Assembly (NCBI GenBank): GCA_036625225.1
Contig: JAZKUF010000005.1
Coordinates: forward strand, 124,001-188,000
Direction of reading: 5' to 3'
DNA length: 64,000 nt
From: Accumulibacter jenkinsii
GTDB taxonomy: Bacteria > Pseudomonadota > Gammaproteobacteria > Burkholderiales > Rhodocyclaceae
Shown piece after piece: positions 1 through 8,924 of this stretch. Both the position numbers and the translations under genes were made by a program. Each line of letters starts with the position of its first letter. Position 1 is the stretch's first letter. Below the pieces are notes generated by a model that saw only the letters and a list, made by a program, of their open reading frames with translations, was not told where the DNA came from and ran no database searches.

Positions 1-233
1 TGGGCGAGACCACCGGCCATCGCATCTCCCGCCTTGACGGTCTGCAGGCAGCGCCTGCCGACCCGGCGCTGGCGAAGGGCGACGTGCGCCTCCTTGAGGG
101 CCAGTTCGGGGGTGTCGAAATAAACATTGCAGAGGTGCTGCTGCCGCCGGCGACCCTGCAGCAGCGGATGCTTGAGCAAGCGCTTGACGGCGCGTGCGGG
201 CACACTCAGCTTGAGTTCGATTTCCTCTACCAT
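1..233 (-). CDS. CYTH-domain protein (triphosphatase-like), 3' part outside window
   Basis: The reading frame on the minus strand starts at the ATG at 233 and runs off the left edge, so only about 77 N-terminal residues are visible. It opens with MVEEIELKL, which fits the ExExK signature that starts CYTH (CyaB/thiamine-triphosphatase) domains, and continues with NVYFDTPELAL and ALRQRR, as expected for the tunnel-forming strands. CYTH proteins hydrolyse inorganic triphosphate or related compounds; many bacterial ones carry a C-terminal CHAD domain, which would lie outside the window. The frame stays open upstream of 233 with an Ala/Thr/Lys-rich stretch, so a longer N-terminus cannot be excluded. 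It lies downstream of the DUF883 gene in the same direction. Confidence 0.75.
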   Translation of the reverse strand, partial: MVEEIELKLSVPARAVKRLLKHPLLQGRRRQQHLCNVYFDTPELALKEAHVALRQRRVGRRCLQTVKAGDAMAGGLA

Positions 234-339
234 CTTTTTTCCCTTCTTCGCCTGCGCGGCGACGAATCGCCGCTTCAGCGCCGCCAGACTCGCTGGCGCC
301 GATCTGGTCGCTGGCGTGGTCTCTGATTGAGTGGCTGGT

Positions 340-717
340 TTAGTCGTTTTCCCGTCGCTCGTCGCCGCGCCGTTTCGCCGGCGGCGACAGCAGCCGGTCG
401 ACCAGCATGCCGGCGATGATGCCCACCAGACCGATCATCGCCAGCGCTTTCCAGGGATTCTCGACGACGTACCCCTGCGTCACTGCGGCGGCCCCTTCGG
501 CCTTGCTGGCGACCAGCGTCCGGGCGTGGTCGATCGAGTGTTTGGCCTTGGCGACGGTCTCCTGCAGTCGGTCCCGCGCCAGCTCCAGCTTGTGTGCCGA
601 ATAGTCGGCCGTTGACTTGACGAGGTGTTCTGCCTCGCGGCCGAGCTTGCCGGCCACGGTGACGCCGTCCTGCGGCAGCGAACCATTGCCGGAGGAATGA
701 TCGGAATCGGTTTGCAT
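340..717 (-). CDS. DUF883 (ElaB/YqjD-like) membrane-anchored protein
   Basis: A 125-residue protein with a long amphipathic helix (about residues 25-80, rich in Ala, Lys and Glu), the motif VVENPWKALAM, then one hydrophobic segment (about 90-110) and a basic tail. This is the ElaB/YqjD/DUF883 architecture: a soluble helix held to the inner membrane by a C-terminal anchor, with some members known to bind ribosomes in stationary phase. The start is supported by AAGGAG upstream of the ATG at 717. It lies between the BON lipoprotein and the CYTH gene on the same strand, which suggests a small stress or envelope group. Confidence 0.8.
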   Translation of the reverse strand: MQTDSDHSSGNGSLPQDGVTVAGKLGREAEHLVKSTADYSAHKLELARDRLQETVAKAKHSIDHARTLVASKAEGAAAVTQGYVVENPWKALAMIGLVGIIAGMLVDRLLSPPAKRRGDERREND

Positions 718-804
718 GTCGTGCTCCTTGGTGATGGCGGGCGCTGGCGTGTCATTTACCCGGCGCGAACGGCTACCCCGATCGGCCCCGGTCGGCGTCA
801 GTGC

Positions 805-1122
805 TTACGGCCGCGGCTTGGTCTGGAGATTGTTCTTGACTTCACGAACGCCGTCGACCCGACGTGCCGCTTCCGCCGCCGCCTGAGCCTCTTGCGGGTT
901 GTTGACAAAGCCTGCCAGCGACACGACGCCACGGTAAGTATCGACGTTGATCTTCAGCGCGTCGCCGACCCCGCGGGTCTGGGCCAGCTCGGTCTTGACT
1001 TTGGCGGTCAGCGCCGCATCATCAACGGTCTGGCCCGTACTGCGCTGCGTCTGGGTCGGGGCGCACGCCCCGAGAAACGTGGCCAGAACCAGGGTGGCGA
1101 CAGCAGTGTTGACTCGTTTCAT
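805..1122 (-). CDS. BON-domain lipoprotein
   Basis: A 105-residue protein with a lipoprotein signal peptide (lipobox LGAC, Cys at about residue 20) followed by one BON domain: DDAALTAKVKTEL, the VDTYRGVVSLAGFV core, and a final VREVKNNL strand. BON domains (OsmY family) bind phospholipid or other envelope surfaces, and many are induced by osmotic or envelope stress. A good ribosome site (GGAAAGGAA) precedes the ATG at 1122. The DUF883 gene follows on the same strand after 87 bases. Confidence 0.85.
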   Translation of the reverse strand: MKRVNTAVATLVLATFLGACAPTQTQRSTGQTVDDAALTAKVKTELAQTRGVGDALKINVDTYRGVVSLAGFVNNPQEAQAAAEAARRVDGVREVKNNLQTKPRP

Positions 1123-1672
1123 GGCGAATTCCTTTCCTTGTCAATGAATGGGCCGGTAGTCCCGGCCGTCGGGCGCAGCAGCTGCCTGCCCGCGCGGGCT
1201 GGACGGCATGCCATCCCGTCCCTCGACTGACAAGCATTGTGCGTGCCAGCCGCATTTTCTGGCGCCCAGCCCTGCGACCCCGCTGGTACGGGCAGGGAAT
1301 GATCCACAAGGGCGCAGGGGGGGCAACGGGCGGTAAAAACGGGCGGTAAAATTTGCCTGTCCAGCAGCAGCTCTTGCAATCGACGGCATCGATACCGGTA
1401 AACCGGTAGCCAAAATACGCACAAGCAAGTATTTATCCGGCATTTTCCGGCCCGTACCATGTGGCACACCGCACAGACCCGCGCCCCTCCCGGTTTGCTG
1501 TCGAGGGTCACGCCTTTCCCCGGGCGTCGGCTCTGCCCCGGCGGGAGGGCAGGGTGTGCGGTGCCATGCCTGAACCGACCTGCGGTCCTGCCCGCAGTCC
1601 CTGCAGTCTGCATCGCATCCGGCCTCTGCCGGAGAGATCGGCAAACCCCGCTTGCCAGGAGGTGAAGCGAAG
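1123..1672. other. Intergenic region between divergent genes, with a dyad and a tandem repeat
   Basis: No credible gene is seen in this 550-base divergent spacer. It holds a 13-base tandem repeat (two units, AACGGGCGGTAAA, 1325-1351) and a perfect interrupted palindrome TACCGGT-AA-ACCGGTA at 1393-1408. The palindrome could be an operator for either the BON lipoprotein or the histidine kinase; no regulator can be named. Confidence 0.4.
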
Positions 1673-2947
1673 ATGAAGCAGACGCCGGCGACAAAGTTGG
1701 GTCGCGCCTTGCGCCATCGCAGCGAGGAAAATGGCTGCGCCCAGGCGGTGCTGCGTCCACCCGCTGCCGGTGCCGCCGACCGGCAGCGGCTGTTGCACGA
1801 GACCCAGGTGCACTGGTTCGAGCTCGAGCGGCAGAACAGCGTCCTGATGGAAGCGCGGGCGCAGGCAGAGGTGGCGCTCGCCCGCTATGCCGATCTCTAT
1901 GACTTCGCGCCGATCGGCTACCTGACGCTCGATGCGAGCGGTGAAGTCCTGCAGATCAATCTCAAGGGTGCCCGCATCCTGGGACAACCGCGGCATCGGA
2001 TCACCGGTCGCTGCTTCTCGGGCTTCCTCGCCAGCACCTCGTTACCCACTTTCAACACGCTGCTGGCGCAACTGTTCGCGGACTCGGGCCCGGGGTCGGC
2101 GGAGGTGATCCTGAACCTCACCGCCGACCCGCTGCGGGTGCTGCGGGTCGAGGCGAGCGTGGCGGAGGATCGGCAGGCCTGCCGCGTGCTCGTCTCGGAC
2201 ATCACCGAGGACCGCCAGCTGGCTGCCGAACGGGCGCAGCGCCAGGCCCGTCTGAGCGAACTGTCGCACCGCCTGGTGACGCTCCAGGAGGACGAACGGC
2301 GCTGTTTGGCAAGGGTCATGCACGAAATCATCGCCCCCAACCTCGCCTCGCTGATGCTTGGCCTGCGCGTCATCGAGGACGAATTGCCGCGCGAGCTCCC
2401 GCTGCAGCTGCGAGCGCGGCTGGCGGACATGCAGGCGCTGCTCGAGGACACGGATGCGAGCCTGCAGAAGGTGGGGGCCGACCTGCGGCCGGCGGTGCTC
2501 GATTTTGCCGGTCTGGTACCGGCGCTGGGCAGTTACGGCCACCAGTTTTCCCGCCGCACGGGGATCGCCTTTCGCCTCGTCTGCCCGAAAGCCGGCAGCC
2601 GGCTGCCGGCCGAGATCGAATCGGTGCTCTTTCGCATCGCTCAGGAAGCGCTGGCCAACTGCGCCAAACACTCCGGCGCAAAGACCCTCACCATCGACCT
2701 GGTGCACGACACCCGTCACGTCATCATGACGGTGGCCGACGATGGCCACGGCTTCGATCCCCGCCCCGGGGGGAGCCGCAGCCCTCCCGGTCGAGGACTC
2801 CTCTCGATGCGCCAGCGCGCCGAGTTTGTCGGCGCCCAGTGGATACTCGAGTCGCAGCCCGGCAACGGCACCCGGATCATCGTCGAACTCTCGCTCGCGC
2901 GGGCGCAACCGGGCCGCCTGGAAGGTCTGGAAGCACAGGCGCAATAG
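1673..2947 (+). CDS. PAS-domain sensor histidine kinase, NarX/UhpB type
   Basis: A 424-residue soluble kinase. An N-terminal helical stretch leads into a PAS domain (LYDFAPIGYLTLD, about 75-185), a HisKA_3-type dimerisation helix with ARVMHEIIAPNL (His near residue 217 is the likely phospho-acceptor), and a HATPase domain with RIAQEALANCAKHSGA (N box), VADDGHGFDP (G1) and GRGLLSMRQRAE. This is the HPK7 family, whose members normally pair with LuxR-type response regulators. No transmembrane segment is seen, so the signal is probably cytoplasmic. AGGAGGT at 1657-1663 fixes the ATG at 1673 rather than the upstream TTG at 1652. No partner regulator is adjacent. Confidence 0.85.
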   Translation: MKQTPATKLGRALRHRSEENGCAQAVLRPPAAGAADRQRLLHETQVHWFELERQNSVLMEARAQAEVALARYADLYDFAPIGYLTLDASGEVLQINLKGARILGQPRHRITGRCFSGFLASTSLPTFNTLLAQLFADSGPGSAEVILNLTADPLRVLRVEASVAEDRQACRVLVSDITEDRQLAAERAQRQARLSELSHRLVTLQEDERRCLARVMHEIIAPNLASLMLGLRVIEDELPRELPLQLRARLADMQALLEDTDASLQKVGADLRPAVLDFAGLVPALGSYGHQFSRRTGIAFRLVCPKAGSRLPAEIESVLFRIAQEALANCAKHSGAKTLTIDLVHDTRHVIMTVADDGHGFDPRPGGSRSPPGRGLLSMRQRAEFVGAQWILESQPGNGTRIIVELSLARAQPGRLEGLEAQAQ

Positions 2948-2977
2948 GCCACGCCTAGCCACGCCTAGCCACGCCTG
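2948..2977. repeat. Short 10-base tandem repeat after the kinase gene
   Basis: Three consecutive copies of ACGCCTAGCC (the last degenerate) directly follow the kinase stop codon. The array lies in the spacer before the trehalose genes and has no evident function. Confidence 0.6.
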
Positions 2978-3053
2978 CGCCACCTCCGAACGAGTCAGTG
3001 AGCTTTCTCTCCTGCCAGTGATTTCGCCTTCTTCCCCTACCGAGGCTACCGCG

Positions 3054-6000
3054 ATGAAGGGCAGCGTCCCCCTCGAAACTCCCCTGGCCCTGTCAGGCGT
3101 CCTGTGCACCAACGACCTGCAGTGGTATCGCGATGCCGTCATCTACGAACTGCACATCAAGGCCTATGCCGACGCCAACGGCGACGGCATAGGTGACCTG
3201 CGCGGCCTCACCGAACGGCTGGAGCACGTGCAGTCGCTGGGCGTAAACGCGATCTGGCTGTTGCCCTTCTATCCTTCGCCGCTGCGCGACGACGGCTACG
3301 ACGTCGCCGACTACGAGGGCGTGCACCCCTCCTATGGCACGCTGGAGGACTTTCGCACCTTCGTCGCCGAAGCGCACCGCCGCGGTCTGCGGGTCATCAC
3401 CGAACTGGTGATCAACCACAGTTCCGACCAGCACCCCTGGTTCCAGGCGGCGCGGCGCGCAGCGCGCGGTTCACCGCTACGGGATTTCTACGTCTGGAGT
3501 GACGACCCCCAACGTTACGCCGGCACGCGCATCATCTTCAGCGACACCGAGAAGTCCAACTGGACCTGGGACGAATGCGCGCAACAGTATTTCTGGCACC
3601 GCTTCTTCAGCCATCAGCCGGACCTCAACTTCGACAACCCGGCCGTCCTCGAGGCGGTGTTGAAGACCATGGAATTCTGGCTCGAGATCGGCGTCGATGG
3701 CTTCCGGCTCGACGCCGTCCCTTACCTGATCGAGCGCGACGGGACCAGCAACGAGAATCTGCGCGAAACACACGACGTGATCAAGGCGATCCGCCGCCGC
3801 ATCGATCTGCGCTTTCCCGGCCGGCTGCTGCTCGCCGAGGCCAACATGTGGCCCGAGGACGTGCGCGAGTACTTCGGCGACGGTGACGAGTGTCACATGG
3901 CCTACCACTTCCCGCTGATGCCGCGCATGTACATGGCGATCGCGCAGGAAGAGCGCTACCCGGTGGTCGAGATCCTGGCGCAGACGCCGGACATCCCGCC
4001 CACCTGCCAGTGGGCGATCTTCCTGCGCAACCACGACGAGCTGACGCTCGAGATGGTGACCAGCAAGGAACGCGACTACCTCTACCGGATGTACGCCACC
4101 GACCCGCGCACCCGCATCAACCTCGGCATTCGCCGCCGCCTGGCGCCCTTGCTCGAGAACGACCGGGCGCGCATCGAGCTGATGAACAGCCTCCTGCTCT
4201 CGATGCCGGGAACGCCGGTGCTCTACTATGGCGACGAGATCGGCATGGGGGACAACATTTTCCTCGGTGACCGCGACGGCGTGCGCACGCCGATGCAGTG
4301 GACCAGCGACCGCAACGGCGGCTTCTCGCGCGCCGATCCGCAACGCCTCTACCTGCCGCCGATCCAGGACCCGATCTACGGCTTCGGGGCGGTCAACGTC
4401 GAAGCGCAAACGCGCGAGCCGTCGTCGCTGTTGAACTGGACGCGCCGCCTGCTGGCCGTGCGTGCGGGCAGCCGCGCCTTCGGCCGCGGCCGCTTCACGC
4501 TGCTGCATCCGGGTAACCGCAAAATCCTCGCCTACCTGCGCGAACATGAAGACGACGTGATCCTCTGCGTCGCCAACATGAGCCGCTCGGCGCAGCCGGT
4601 GGAACTGGAACTTTCGGCCTACAGGGGACGGGTGCCGGTCGAGATGCTGGGGCGCAACGCCTTCCCGCCGATCGACGACCTGCCCTACCTCCTGACGCTG
4701 CCGGCGCACGGCTTCTTCTGGTTCCGCCTGGCCACCGACGCCTTGCCGCCCGACTGGCACGTCGACCGCCAGCCGGTCGAGGATCTGGCGGTGCTGGTGC
4801 TGTTCGACGGCTGGAACAGCTTTTTCCGCCGCCGCGTCGTCCCCTGGCGCATCACCCTGGCCGACCGGACGCTGACGCAGTTCGAAACGCAATTGCTGCC
4901 GCGCTTCATGCAGCGCCAGCGCTGGTTCGCCGGCAAGGGCGAGGCGCCCGGTCGGGTCAGCCTCGTCGACCACTCGCTGCTCGAAGCCGATGGCCAGCAA
5001 TGGCTGCTGACGCTGGTCGATACGCGCGGCACGGCGCCGACGCGCTACTTCGTGCCGCTCGCCATCGCTTTCGAAGAGCACGACGAGGAACGGGCGCGCG
5101 CGCTGGCGCCGCACGCCGTCAGCCGCGTCCGCCAGCAGGCGGCGGTCGGCGTGCTGGCCGATGCGATGGGCGACGAGGCCTTCTGTCGGGCCCTGGTGCA
5201 GGCCATCGGTACGCGTCATGAGCTGTCTGGCGAGACCGGCAGCATGCGCTTCGTGCCGGCGGCGATCTACCCTGAGGTGGTCGGCGACGCGCTCGCCGGT
5301 CCCTTGCCGATGACCCGGTTGACGATCAGCAGCAACTCGATCAACCTGCTCGGCGAACGGCTGTTCCTCAAGGCGTACCGCAACGTGCAGCCGGGGATCA
5401 ACCCCGAGCTGGAAATGGGCAGCTACCTGACCGACGTCGCCGGCTACCGCAACTGCGTGCCGGTGGCCGGCAGCGTCGAGTACCGCAGTGGCGAGGGCAC
5501 GGTCTTCGTGCTCGCGCTGCTGCAGACCCAGGTGGCCAACCAGGGCGACGCCTGGAACTTCGTCGTCGAGCAGTTGATGCGGCTGCTCGAGCTGCACCTC
5601 GCCGGCACCCTGAGCCTCGCCGACGGCCTGCCGGCGATCGCCGAGCGCATCCAGGTCCTCGCGCGGCGCGTCGCCGAACTCCACCTCGCGCTCGCCCGCC
5701 CGTCGAGCGACGCCGCCTTCGCGCCCGAGCCGGTGACCGCAGCCGACCTTGTGCAATGGGCGCAGGCGGTCGAGAACGACGGCCGGCAGACCTTGGCGAA
5801 GCTCGCCGAACGGCGCGCCGGCTGGCCGGCACCGCTCGCCAGCCTCGCCGAGCGCGTCGCGAGGGTCGCGCCGCGTCTGTTCGCGCGCCTCGCCCGGGCG
5901 CGCGAGGCGCGGCCGCGCGGCGCCCGGACGCGCCTGCACGGCGACCTGCACCTCGGCCAGATCCTCGTCTCGCAAGACGATTTCGTGCTCATCGACTTCG

Positions 6001-6389
6001 AAGGCGAACCGCAGCGGCCGCTCGCCGAACGGCGCGCCAAGCACTCGGCGCTGCGCGACGTGGCCGGCATGCTGCGCTCGTTCGACTACGCGCGCCACAC
6101 CGCGGTGCAGCAGCTCGCGCTACCCGCCCCCGAGTACGAACGGCTCGCCGCCGCAGGGTACGAATGGGCGCGGGCGATGCGCGCCACCTTCCTCGCAAGC
6201 TATGCCGAGGCAACCATCGCCGGCGCCCTGTACGATGACCGCGACGACTTTGCGGCGGCCGCGCCGCTGCTCGACCTGTTCGAGATCGAGCGCCTACTCT
6301 ACGAGTTGCGCTACGAGATCGACCACCGCCCCGACTGGATCGCCGTCCCGCTGACCGGCCTGGCGGCCCTGCTCGCCATTGACGACTGA
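3054..6389 (+). CDS. treS: Trehalose synthase fused to maltokinase (TreS-Mak)
   Basis: A 1111-residue two-enzyme fusion. Residues 1 to about 560 are a GH13 trehalose synthase that interconverts maltose and trehalose: it has AVIYELHIKAYADANGDG, the nucleophile loop GVDGFRLDAVP (Asp near 219), the acid/base loop LLLAEANMW (Glu near 262) and FLRNHDELTLE (third Asp near 327). The C-terminal half is a maltokinase, with RFMQRQRWFAGKG near its start, HGDLHLGQILV (catalytic loop, near 961) and LIDFEGEPQ (metal-binding Asp). Maltokinase phosphorylates maltose to maltose-1-phosphate, the substrate of GlgE. The ATG at 3054 gives the usual N-terminus just before the GH13 core; the open frame before it is out of character. 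No glgE or glgB is visible here. Confidence 0.93.
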   Translation: MKGSVPLETPLALSGVLCTNDLQWYRDAVIYELHIKAYADANGDGIGDLRGLTERLEHVQSLGVNAIWLLPFYPSPLRDDGYDVADYEGVHPSYGTLEDFRTFVAEAHRRGLRVITELVINHSSDQHPWFQAARRAARGSPLRDFYVWSDDPQRYAGTRIIFSDTEKSNWTWDECAQQYFWHRFFSHQPDLNFDNPAVLEAVLKTMEFWLEIGVDGFRLDAVPYLIERDGTSNENLRETHDVIKAIRRRIDLRFPGRLLLAEANMWPEDVREYFGDGDECHMAYHFPLMPRMYMAIAQEERYPVVEILAQTPDIPPTCQWAIFLRNHDELTLEMVTSKERDYLYRMYATDPRTRINLGIRRRLAPLLENDRARIELMNSLLLSMPGTPVLYYGDEIGMGDNIFLGDRDGVRTPMQWTSDRNGGFSRADPQRLYLPPIQDPIYGFGAVNVEAQTREPSSLLNWTRRLLAVRAGSRAFGRGRFTLLHPGNRKILAYLREHEDDVILCVANMSRSAQPVELELSAYRGRVPVEMLGRNAFPPIDDLPYLLTLPAHGFFWFRLATDALPPDWHVDRQPVEDLAVLVLFDGWNSFFRRRVVPWRITLADRTLTQFETQLLPRFMQRQRWFAGKGEAPGRVSLVDHSLLEADGQQWLLTLVDTRGTAPTRYFVPLAIAFEEHDEERARALAPHAVSRVRQQAAVGVLADAMGDEAFCRALVQAIGTRHELSGETGSMRFVPAAIYPEVVGDALAGPLPMTRLTISSNSINLLGERLFLKAYRNVQPGINPELEMGSYLTDVAGYRNCVPVAGSVEYRSGEGTVFVLALLQTQVANQGDAWNFVVEQLMRLLELHLAGTLSLADGLPAIAERIQVLARRVAELHLALARPSSDAAFAPEPVTAADLVQWAQAVENDGRQTLAKLAERRAGWPAPLASLAERVARVAPRLFARLARAREARPRGARTRLHGDLHLGQILVSQDDFVLIDFEGEPQRPLAERRAKHSALRDVAGMLRSFDYARHTAVQQLALPAPEYERLAAAGYEWARAMRATFLASYAEATIAGALYDDRDDFAAAAPLLDLFEIERLLYELRYEIDHRPDWIAVPLTGLAALLAIDD

Positions 6390-6403
6390 AGGGAAACCAC
6401 ACG

Positions 6404-7087
6404 ATGGAATCGATCGACGTCATGCTCGAACCGCTGCAGGCGCTGCTGCGCCAGCTGGGCGCCTTTCTGCCCCGGCTCGCCCTCGCCCTGGTGGTCGTGG
6501 CGATCGGCTGGGTCCTTGCCAAGGCGGTCCGCTTCAGCGTCGTCAAGGCGCTGCGCGCGTTCAACTTCGACGTCCTGGCCGAACGCGCCGGCGTCGACGC
6601 CTTCCTGCAGCAGGGCGGCAGCCGCCGCGACACCTGCGATCTTTTCGGCGCCATCAGCTTCTGGCTGGTGATCTTCAGCGCGCTGCTGATCGCTTTCGGT
6701 GGCCTCGGGCTGGCGCCGGTGACCGACCTCTTGAGCAAGGTCCTGCTGTTCATCCCGCGCCTCTTCGTCGCCTTGCTGATCGCCGTTCTCGGCAGCTATC
6801 TCGCGCGCTTCGTCGGCCAGTCGGCGGCCGGGCATTGTCGCCAGACGGGCATCGGCGACGCCGACCTGCTCGGACATGCGGTCCAGTATCTGATCATGGT
6901 CTTCGTCCTGCTGCTGGCGGTAGACCAGCTCGACGTCGGCGGCGGGCTGATCCAGCAGACCTTCCTGATCCTGCTCGGCGGTGTCGTCCTGGCGCTCGCG
7001 CTGGCCTTCGGCATTGGCGGCCGCGAGCACGCGGCGCAGCTGCTCGAGCGCTGGTTTGCGCGCAACCACGAGGACCCGCGTCGCTGA
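6404..7087 (+). CDS. MscS-like conserved TM-helix membrane protein
   Basis: A 227-residue integral membrane protein with about five hydrophobic segments (near 20-40, 80-105, 115-140, 160-175, 185-205). Pairs of helices in the pattern FLPRLALALVVVAIGWVLAK and FIPRLFVALLIAVLGSYLAR match the conserved TM-helix repeat found in small mechanosensitive-channel relatives. The MscS beta domain is absent. It starts 14 bases after treS and ends 16 bases before treZ, so it is probably cotranscribed with the trehalose genes. A role in osmotic release of solute would fit, but that is inference from position. Confidence 0.75.
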   Translation: MESIDVMLEPLQALLRQLGAFLPRLALALVVVAIGWVLAKAVRFSVVKALRAFNFDVLAERAGVDAFLQQGGSRRDTCDLFGAISFWLVIFSALLIAFGGLGLAPVTDLLSKVLLFIPRLFVALLIAVLGSYLARFVGQSAAGHCRQTGIGDADLLGHAVQYLIMVFVLLLAVDQLDVGGGLIQQTFLILLGGVVLALALAFGIGGREHAAQLLERWFARNHEDPRR

Positions 7088-7103
7088 GGGCCGGAGAAGC
7101 TGC

Positions 7104-8924
7104 ATGCGACGCGTCCATGAGATGCCCTTCGGCGCCCGCCTCGAGCAGGGCGGTGCGACCTTTCGCCTCTGGGCGCCGAGCGCGCAGCGGGTGGCGCTGG
7201 TGCGCAGCGCCGGTCCCGACGCCGGCACGGCGGCGATGCAGCGGCTTGCCGACGGCTGGTTCGAGCTTACCGTCGCGCGCGCCGACCTCGACACCCGCTA
7301 CGCTTTCTGCATCGACGGCGGGCTGACGGTTCCCGATCCGGCATCGCGCTGCAACCCCGACGACGTGCATGCGGCGAGCGCCCTGAGCGACCCGCGGGCC
7401 TTCGCCTGGCCCGACGACGCCTGGCGCGGCCGCCCCTGGCACGAAGCGGTGATCTACGAGCTGCACGTCGGCTGTTTCACCGCCGAAGGCCGTTTCGACG
7501 CCGTCATCGGCCGCCTCGACGCGCTGCAGGCACTCGGCGTGACGGCCATCGAGCTGATGCCGGTCGCCGACTTTCCGGGCCGGCGCGGCTGGGGCTACGA
7601 CGGCGTCCTGCTGTTTGCCCCGGAAGCCTCTTACGGCCCCCCCGACGACCTCAAGCGGCTGGTCGCGGCCGCGCACGCGCGCGGTCTGATGGTCCTGCTC
7701 GACGTGGTCTACAACCACTTCGGCCCCGACGGCAACTACCTGCACGTCTACGCCAAGCCCTTCTTCGATCCTGCGCTGCCGACGCCGTGGGGTGCGGCGA
7801 TCAACCTTGGCGGTCGCGACAGCGCCACGGTGCGCGATTTTTTCATCCACAACGCGCTCTACTGGCTCGAAGAGTTCCACCTCGACGGCCTGCGCATCGA
7901 CGCCGTGCACGCCATGGAAGACCGCTCGACGCCGCATTTCGTCGACCAGCTGGCGCTGGCCGTTCGCACCGGCCCCGGCCGCACGCGCGCCATCCACCTG
8001 ATCCTCGAGAACGATGACAACGAGGCCGAGCGCCTGCGCCGCGACGCCGCCGGTGCGCCCCTGCTGGCCGACGCGCAGTGGAACGACGACGTGCACCACG
8101 CGCTGCATGTGCTGGCAATCGGGGAAACCGATGGCTACTACCGCGACTTCGCGGCCGAACCGCTGCGCCTGTTCGGTCGCGCGCTCGCCGAAGGCTTCGC
8201 CTACCAGGGCGAGCCGTCGCCCTTCCGCAATGGCCGGCCGCGCGGCACCTCATCGGCCCAGCTGCCGCCGCTGGCTTTCGTCAATGCGACGCAGACGCAC
8301 GACCAGATCGGCAACCGCGCCTTCGGCGAGCGCATCGCTCAACTCGCCGCCGCGCACGGCCAATCCGAAGCGCTGCGCGCGCTGCTCGCCTGCGTTCTGC
8401 TCGCGCCTTCGCCACCGCTCCTCTTCATGGGCGAAGAGTATGCGGCGAGCACGCCGTTCCTCTACTTCTGCGACTTTGCCGGCGAACTCGGGCAGGCGGT
8501 GACCGCCGGCCGGCGCGCCGGCTTTGCCGATCCGGTGCAGCGCGCTACCCTTCCCGACGCCAACGACGCGCGCACCTTCGAGCGCTCACGGCTCGACTGG
8601 CGCGAACGCGACACCCCGCCGCATGCCGCCTGGCTCGCCCTCTACACGACCCTGCTGCAATGCCGGCAGGCGCGGCTCGTTCCCTGGCTCGCGAGCGCCG
8701 GCAGCGGCACCTTCAGCCTGCCGGTACCGGGCACGCTCGACATCACCTGGCCACTCGCGGGCGGGCGTCGCTGGCGCCTGCTGGCCCGGCTCGACGGGGC
8801 CGATGGCGCCAACGGCGCCGCCGGGCAGCTCGCTGGCGGCCGGGGTGAAGTGGTCTACGCGAGCCATCCGGACGCCGACCGCCTGCCGGCGTGGTCGGTG
8901 TACGTCACCCTGGAGATGCCGTGA
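7104..8924 (+). CDS. treZ: Malto-oligosyltrehalose trehalohydrolase TreZ
   Basis: A 606-residue GH13 enzyme that releases trehalose from maltooligosyl-trehalose. An N-terminal E-set domain (GATFRLWAPSAQRVALV) precedes the barrel with AVIYELHVGCFTAEG, the nucleophile loop LDGLRIDAVHAM (Asp near 263), the acid/base ILENDDNE (near 300) and NATQTHDQIGNRAFG (third Asp near 398), which is diagnostic of TreZ. The ATG at 7104 is preceded by CCGGAGAAG. The stop codon overlaps the GTG start of treY, so the two genes of this pathway are translationally coupled. Confidence 0.93.
   Translation: MRRVHEMPFGARLEQGGATFRLWAPSAQRVALVRSAGPDAGTAAMQRLADGWFELTVARADLDTRYAFCIDGGLTVPDPASRCNPDDVHAASALSDPRAFAWPDDAWRGRPWHEAVIYELHVGCFTAEGRFDAVIGRLDALQALGVTAIELMPVADFPGRRGWGYDGVLLFAPEASYGPPDDLKRLVAAAHARGLMVLLDVVYNHFGPDGNYLHVYAKPFFDPALPTPWGAAINLGGRDSATVRDFFIHNALYWLEEFHLDGLRIDAVHAMEDRSTPHFVDQLALAVRTGPGRTRAIHLILENDDNEAERLRRDAAGAPLLADAQWNDDVHHALHVLAIGETDGYYRDFAAEPLRLFGRALAEGFAYQGEPSPFRNGRPRGTSSAQLPPLAFVNATQTHDQIGNRAFGERIAQLAAAHGQSEALRALLACVLLAPSPPLLFMGEEYAASTPFLYFCDFAGELGQAVTAGRRAGFADPVQRATLPDANDARTFERSRLDWRERDTPPHAAWLALYTTLLQCRQARLVPWLASAGSGTFSLPVPGTLDITWPLAGGRRWRLLARLDGADGANGAAGQLAGGRGEVVYASHPDADRLPAWSVYVTLEMP

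Noticed and set aside
2742..3053. N-terminal extension of treS overlapping the kinase gene
   Set aside because: Pro/Ser/Arg-rich text read out of frame with the kinase; the trehalose synthase fold starts after 3054.
3477..6098. 873-residue minus-strand open frame opposite treS
   Set aside because: Shadow frame of the GC-rich treS-mak gene; Arg/Gln/His-rich composition and no domain.
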